Assembly: GCA_964452415.1 (NCBI GenBank)
Contig: CAYVME010000007.1
Location: 1-40,188, forward strand
Reading direction: 5' to 3'
From: UBA12068 sp964452415
GTDB lineage: Bacteria; Patescibacteriota; Minisyncoccia; Moranbacterales; GWC2-37-73
Length of the DNA: 40,188 nucleotides
Shown here: in pieces, positions 38,296 through 40,188 of the stretch
Numbering within the stretch: the stretch's first letter is position 1
Layout of the letters: every line of letters begins with the position of its first letter
Notes under the pieces: model-generated
Seen by the model: the letters and a program-made list of their open reading frames with translations, nothing else
Databases searched by the model: none
Told to the model about the DNA's origin: nothing
Translations under genes and position numbers: made by a program

Positions 38296-39633
38296 ATGAA
38301 AGCTAAAGAAATCATTTCAAATGTTGAAGTTGCCGTTTTGGGAGGAGGAATAACTGGAAGTGCCACTTTTTATATTCTCAGCAAATACACAGACATCAAT
38401 TCAATTGTTCTTGTTGAAAAATGCAAAGACCTGGGTCAGATAAACTCAAAAGAAAGCAACAACAGCCAGACGCTCCATTTCGGAGATATTGAAGCGAACT
38501 ATTCTCCTGAAAAAGCCGTATCGACAAAGCAAGCTTCTCAAATGATTGTCAACTTTCTTGAAAAAAATGACGCCAAAGGAACATACAAAAAATCTCACAA
38601 AATGCTTCTTGCCGTCGGCAAGAAAGAAATTGAAATATTTGAAAAGAGATTTGAGCAATTCAAAACAATTTTTCCAGAATTCAAAAAAATCGGCCGAGCT
38701 GAAATAGGAAAAATTGAACCGGAAATTGTCCGTGGCAGAAATAAGAGACAACAAATCATGGCAGGATATTCAGAAAATGGATACACTGTCGACTTTGGAA
38801 AACTTGCTCAAATCTTTGCAAGTGAAGCCGTAAAAGCAAAACCTGAGTCATCCAAAATAATCCTGGGTTCGGAAGTTTTGGAAATTTCAAAAAAAGATTC
38901 TGCGTATGAAATCAAAACGAACGCTGGCATCATCATCGCCAAGTCAGTCATTGTTGCAATGTGCTCGCACAGTCTTTTTTTTGCAAAGTCCCTCGGTCAC
39001 GGCAAGGAATTTTCAATCCTGCCAGTAGGTGGAAATTTTTATACATCAAAAAGAAAAGTGCTAAATGCGAAAGTATACACAATGCAAAGTGACAAACTGC
39101 CTTTCGCAGGAGTTCACGGAGATCCAAATATCCACAATGAAAATGAAACTCGCTTCGGCCCAACTGCCAACTTCATGCCCTTCCTGGAAAGAAACAACCC
39201 AAAAACTTTTATTGATTTCACCAGATCCTCTCTTTGCGATTTCAAATCATTCATCGCTCTTGCGAAAGTCATCACTGATAAACTGCTTTTTGCATATCTG
39301 GCCAAAAGTTTGATCTATGAACTTCCATATTTTGGCCCAAGAACCTATGCCAAATTGTGCCAAAAAATAATTCCAACTCTTTCCTATGAAGATTTTCGAG
39401 GTCAAAAAAGCAAAGCTGGAATTCGCCCGCAACTGATCAACAATAATACAGGAAAATTGCAAATGGGTGAAATAGAAATAATGGGGGAAAACATCCTGTT
39501 CAACATAACTCCGTCGCCAGGCGCGACAGCATGTCTAAAAAATGCCAAGGAAAGCGTTAAAAAAACAATTGACTTTTTCAATGGAAAATATTCCTTTGAT
39601 GAAAAATTATTTGAATCAGAATTATCTTCCTAG
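38296..39633 (+). CDS. Mqo-like FAD-dependent oxidoreductase
   Basis: A 445-residue flavoprotein from the ATG at 38296; upstream in-frame residues lack homology. VAVLGGGITGSATFYIL is the FAD-binding Rossmann, followed by VLVEKCKDLGQINSKESNNSQTLHFGD. The later KLPFAGVHGDPNIHNENETRFGPTA and the end FNITPSPGATACLKNA match malate:quinone oxidoreductase and its relatives; NAD-independent malate or 2-hydroxyglutarate oxidation is the family role. No TCA or quinone gene is seen here, so the real acceptor and substrate are open. It is alone, divergent from the aminotransferase, and ends in a good terminator. Confidence 0.82.
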   Translation: MKAKEIISNVEVAVLGGGITGSATFYILSKYTDINSIVLVEKCKDLGQINSKESNNSQTLHFGDIEANYSPEKAVSTKQASQMIVNFLEKNDAKGTYKKSHKMLLAVGKKEIEIFEKRFEQFKTIFPEFKKIGRAEIGKIEPEIVRGRNKRQQIMAGYSENGYTVDFGKLAQIFASEAVKAKPESSKIILGSEVLEISKKDSAYEIKTNAGIIIAKSVIVAMCSHSLFFAKSLGHGKEFSILPVGGNFYTSKRKVLNAKVYTMQSDKLPFAGVHGDPNIHNENETRFGPTANFMPFLERNNPKTFIDFTRSSLCDFKSFIALAKVITDKLLFAYLAKSLIYELPYFGPRTYAKLCQKIIPTLSYEDFRGQKSKAGIRPQLINNNTGKLQMGEIEIMGENILFNITPSPGATACLKNAKESVKKTIDFFNGKYSFDEKLFESELSS

Positions 39634-39648
39634 TCTCGAAAAAATTAA

Positions 39649-39680
39649 AAGGGATCTGATTTTTCAGACCCCTTCTTATT
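39649..39680 (+). terminator. Intrinsic terminator after the Mqo-like gene
   Basis: AAGGGATCTGA / TCAGACCCCTT (one mismatch) with a short T loop, followed by CTTATTTTG. It also separates the convergent small gene. Confidence 0.75.
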
Positions 39681-39700
39681 TTGCACGCAAACTAATATCG

Positions 39701-40012
39701 CTATGCAAGTGCAATCACAATCCCATCAAGAAAACCATCTTTCAATGGCATCATGTATGCGCTTCCACGAACAATGCTTTTGTGCATCTCTGTTAAAGCA
39801 TCTTCCTCGGATGTGCAAGCAACATGTTTCCCTTTGTAAGAAAAAACTACCATTCCATCAGTAGTCGTCAATGCACTACTTCTCTCTTCCCCTCTGGTTG
39901 CATTTTCTATTATGCCTTTAATATCAACTGCTCCAGGATGATGACTAAAGCGTATTTCTGAAACTCTCCCATTTAAACCCCTTACAACCATTGCGCTTAA
40001 TTGATTTGTCAT
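39701..40012 (-). CDS. Small protein of unknown function
   Basis: A 103-residue soluble protein from the ATG at 40012, chosen because GGGGAGGG lies 7 nt upstream (40020-40027). Sequence is mixed alpha/beta (LSAMVVRGLNGRVSEIRFSHHPGAVDIKGII, GMVVFSYKGKHVACTSEEDAL). No family recognised. It is monocistronic: another terminator lies upstream, and it converges with the Mqo-like gene. Confidence 0.65.
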   Translation of the reverse strand: MTNQLSAMVVRGLNGRVSEIRFSHHPGAVDIKGIIENATRGEERSSALTTTDGMVVFSYKGKHVACTSEEDALTEMHKSIVRGSAYMMPLKDGFLDGIVIALA

Positions 40013-40083
40013 GACTATTCCCTCCCCTTTTTTTGATTTGGTTTTATGTTTAACTCCCCAATATTCTTTTTTTAAATAACAAA

Positions 40084-40111
40084 CAAAAAAACCGGTCCTT
40101 TTCAAGACCGG
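40084..40111 (-). terminator. Intrinsic terminator near the window end
   Basis: CCGGTC/GACCGG (40092-40097, 40106-40111) followed by a T-run on the minus strand. It ends a transcript entering from beyond the right edge of the window; its gene is not visible here. Confidence 0.8.
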
Positions 40112-40188
40112 CTTATTGCTACGAATTCTGAATCTATCTCTTATCCACAATTCGCAAAAACAAACCGACCTTGAAGGCCCGTAAACCA

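Noticed and set aside
40130..40188. Sequencing adapter at the window end
   Set aside because: CTATCTCTTATCCACA resembles a transposase-type adapter only loosely; the match is too poor to claim.

Overview
The window is a low-GC, gene-dense stretch of a bacterial genome. It uses UGA as a stop (and as the prfB frameshift codon), shows no outer-membrane machinery, and carries the fermentative, glycosyltransferase-rich gene set typical of Patescibacteria (CPR). A Moranbacteria-like lineage is my best guess. That is inference from gene content; there is no rRNA here to confirm it.

Layout. 1-520: no protein gene, but a promoter, a compact foldable RNA and a terminator. 520-4196: a DUF3800 protein, a secreted lipase-like giant and a small membrane protein. 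4.6-14.8 kb: a cell-surface polysaccharide region. It holds an ABC-2 export permease, a four-helix-bundle protein, an Asp-box (BNR) membrane protein, a 928-residue GT2-LysM-AlgG-type epimerase fusion, a short UDP-glucose/GDP-mannose dehydrogenase, a divergent PL7 alginate lyase, a nucleotide-sugar epimerase and a GT4 glycosyltransferase. 14.9-24.5 kb: further GT4 enzymes, a membrane-anchored Clp/AAA+ ATPase, a GT-C membrane glycosyltransferase and a protein with surface-layer-like repeats. 24.6-28.5 kb: an RluF-like pseudouridine synthase with a structured leader, a GIY-YIG gene squeezed between a tRNA remnant and tRNA-Gln, a Nudix hydrolase, a guanylate-kinase-like protein and a LysM protein. 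28.7-31.7 kb: prfB-ftsE-ftsX, with the classical RF2 +1 frameshift. 31.9-38.1 kb: ZIP transporter, rubrerythrin, a short amino-acid-kinase-like protein, tRNA-Thr, the pyruvate:ferredoxin oxidoreductase operon porC-porD-porA-porB and an aminotransferase. 38.2-40.2 kb: an Mqo-like flavoprotein and a small unknown protein.

The most exciting element is the 5.98-12.17 kb block. It reads as a compact alginate-like (polyuronate) system. A dehydrogenase would make the nucleotide-uronate, and one polypeptide combines a processive GT2 synthase, a membrane pore, a LysM wall-binding domain and an AlgG-type mannuronan C5-epimerase with an intact DPHD motif. A divergent PL7 lyase with all three catalytic motifs would trim or release the polymer.

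The second theme is repeats. At least six families of short tandem repeats with a 7-bp period litter the intergenic regions. Two runs of exactly four units lie inside coding sequences (porD and a GT4). There is also a two-copy structured element with compensatory stem changes, a 151-bp long inverted repeat and palindromic REP-like elements. Translation starts fall into two classes: most genes have no Shine-Dalgarno, while a minority of mostly small genes have near-perfect ones, several with their own terminators.
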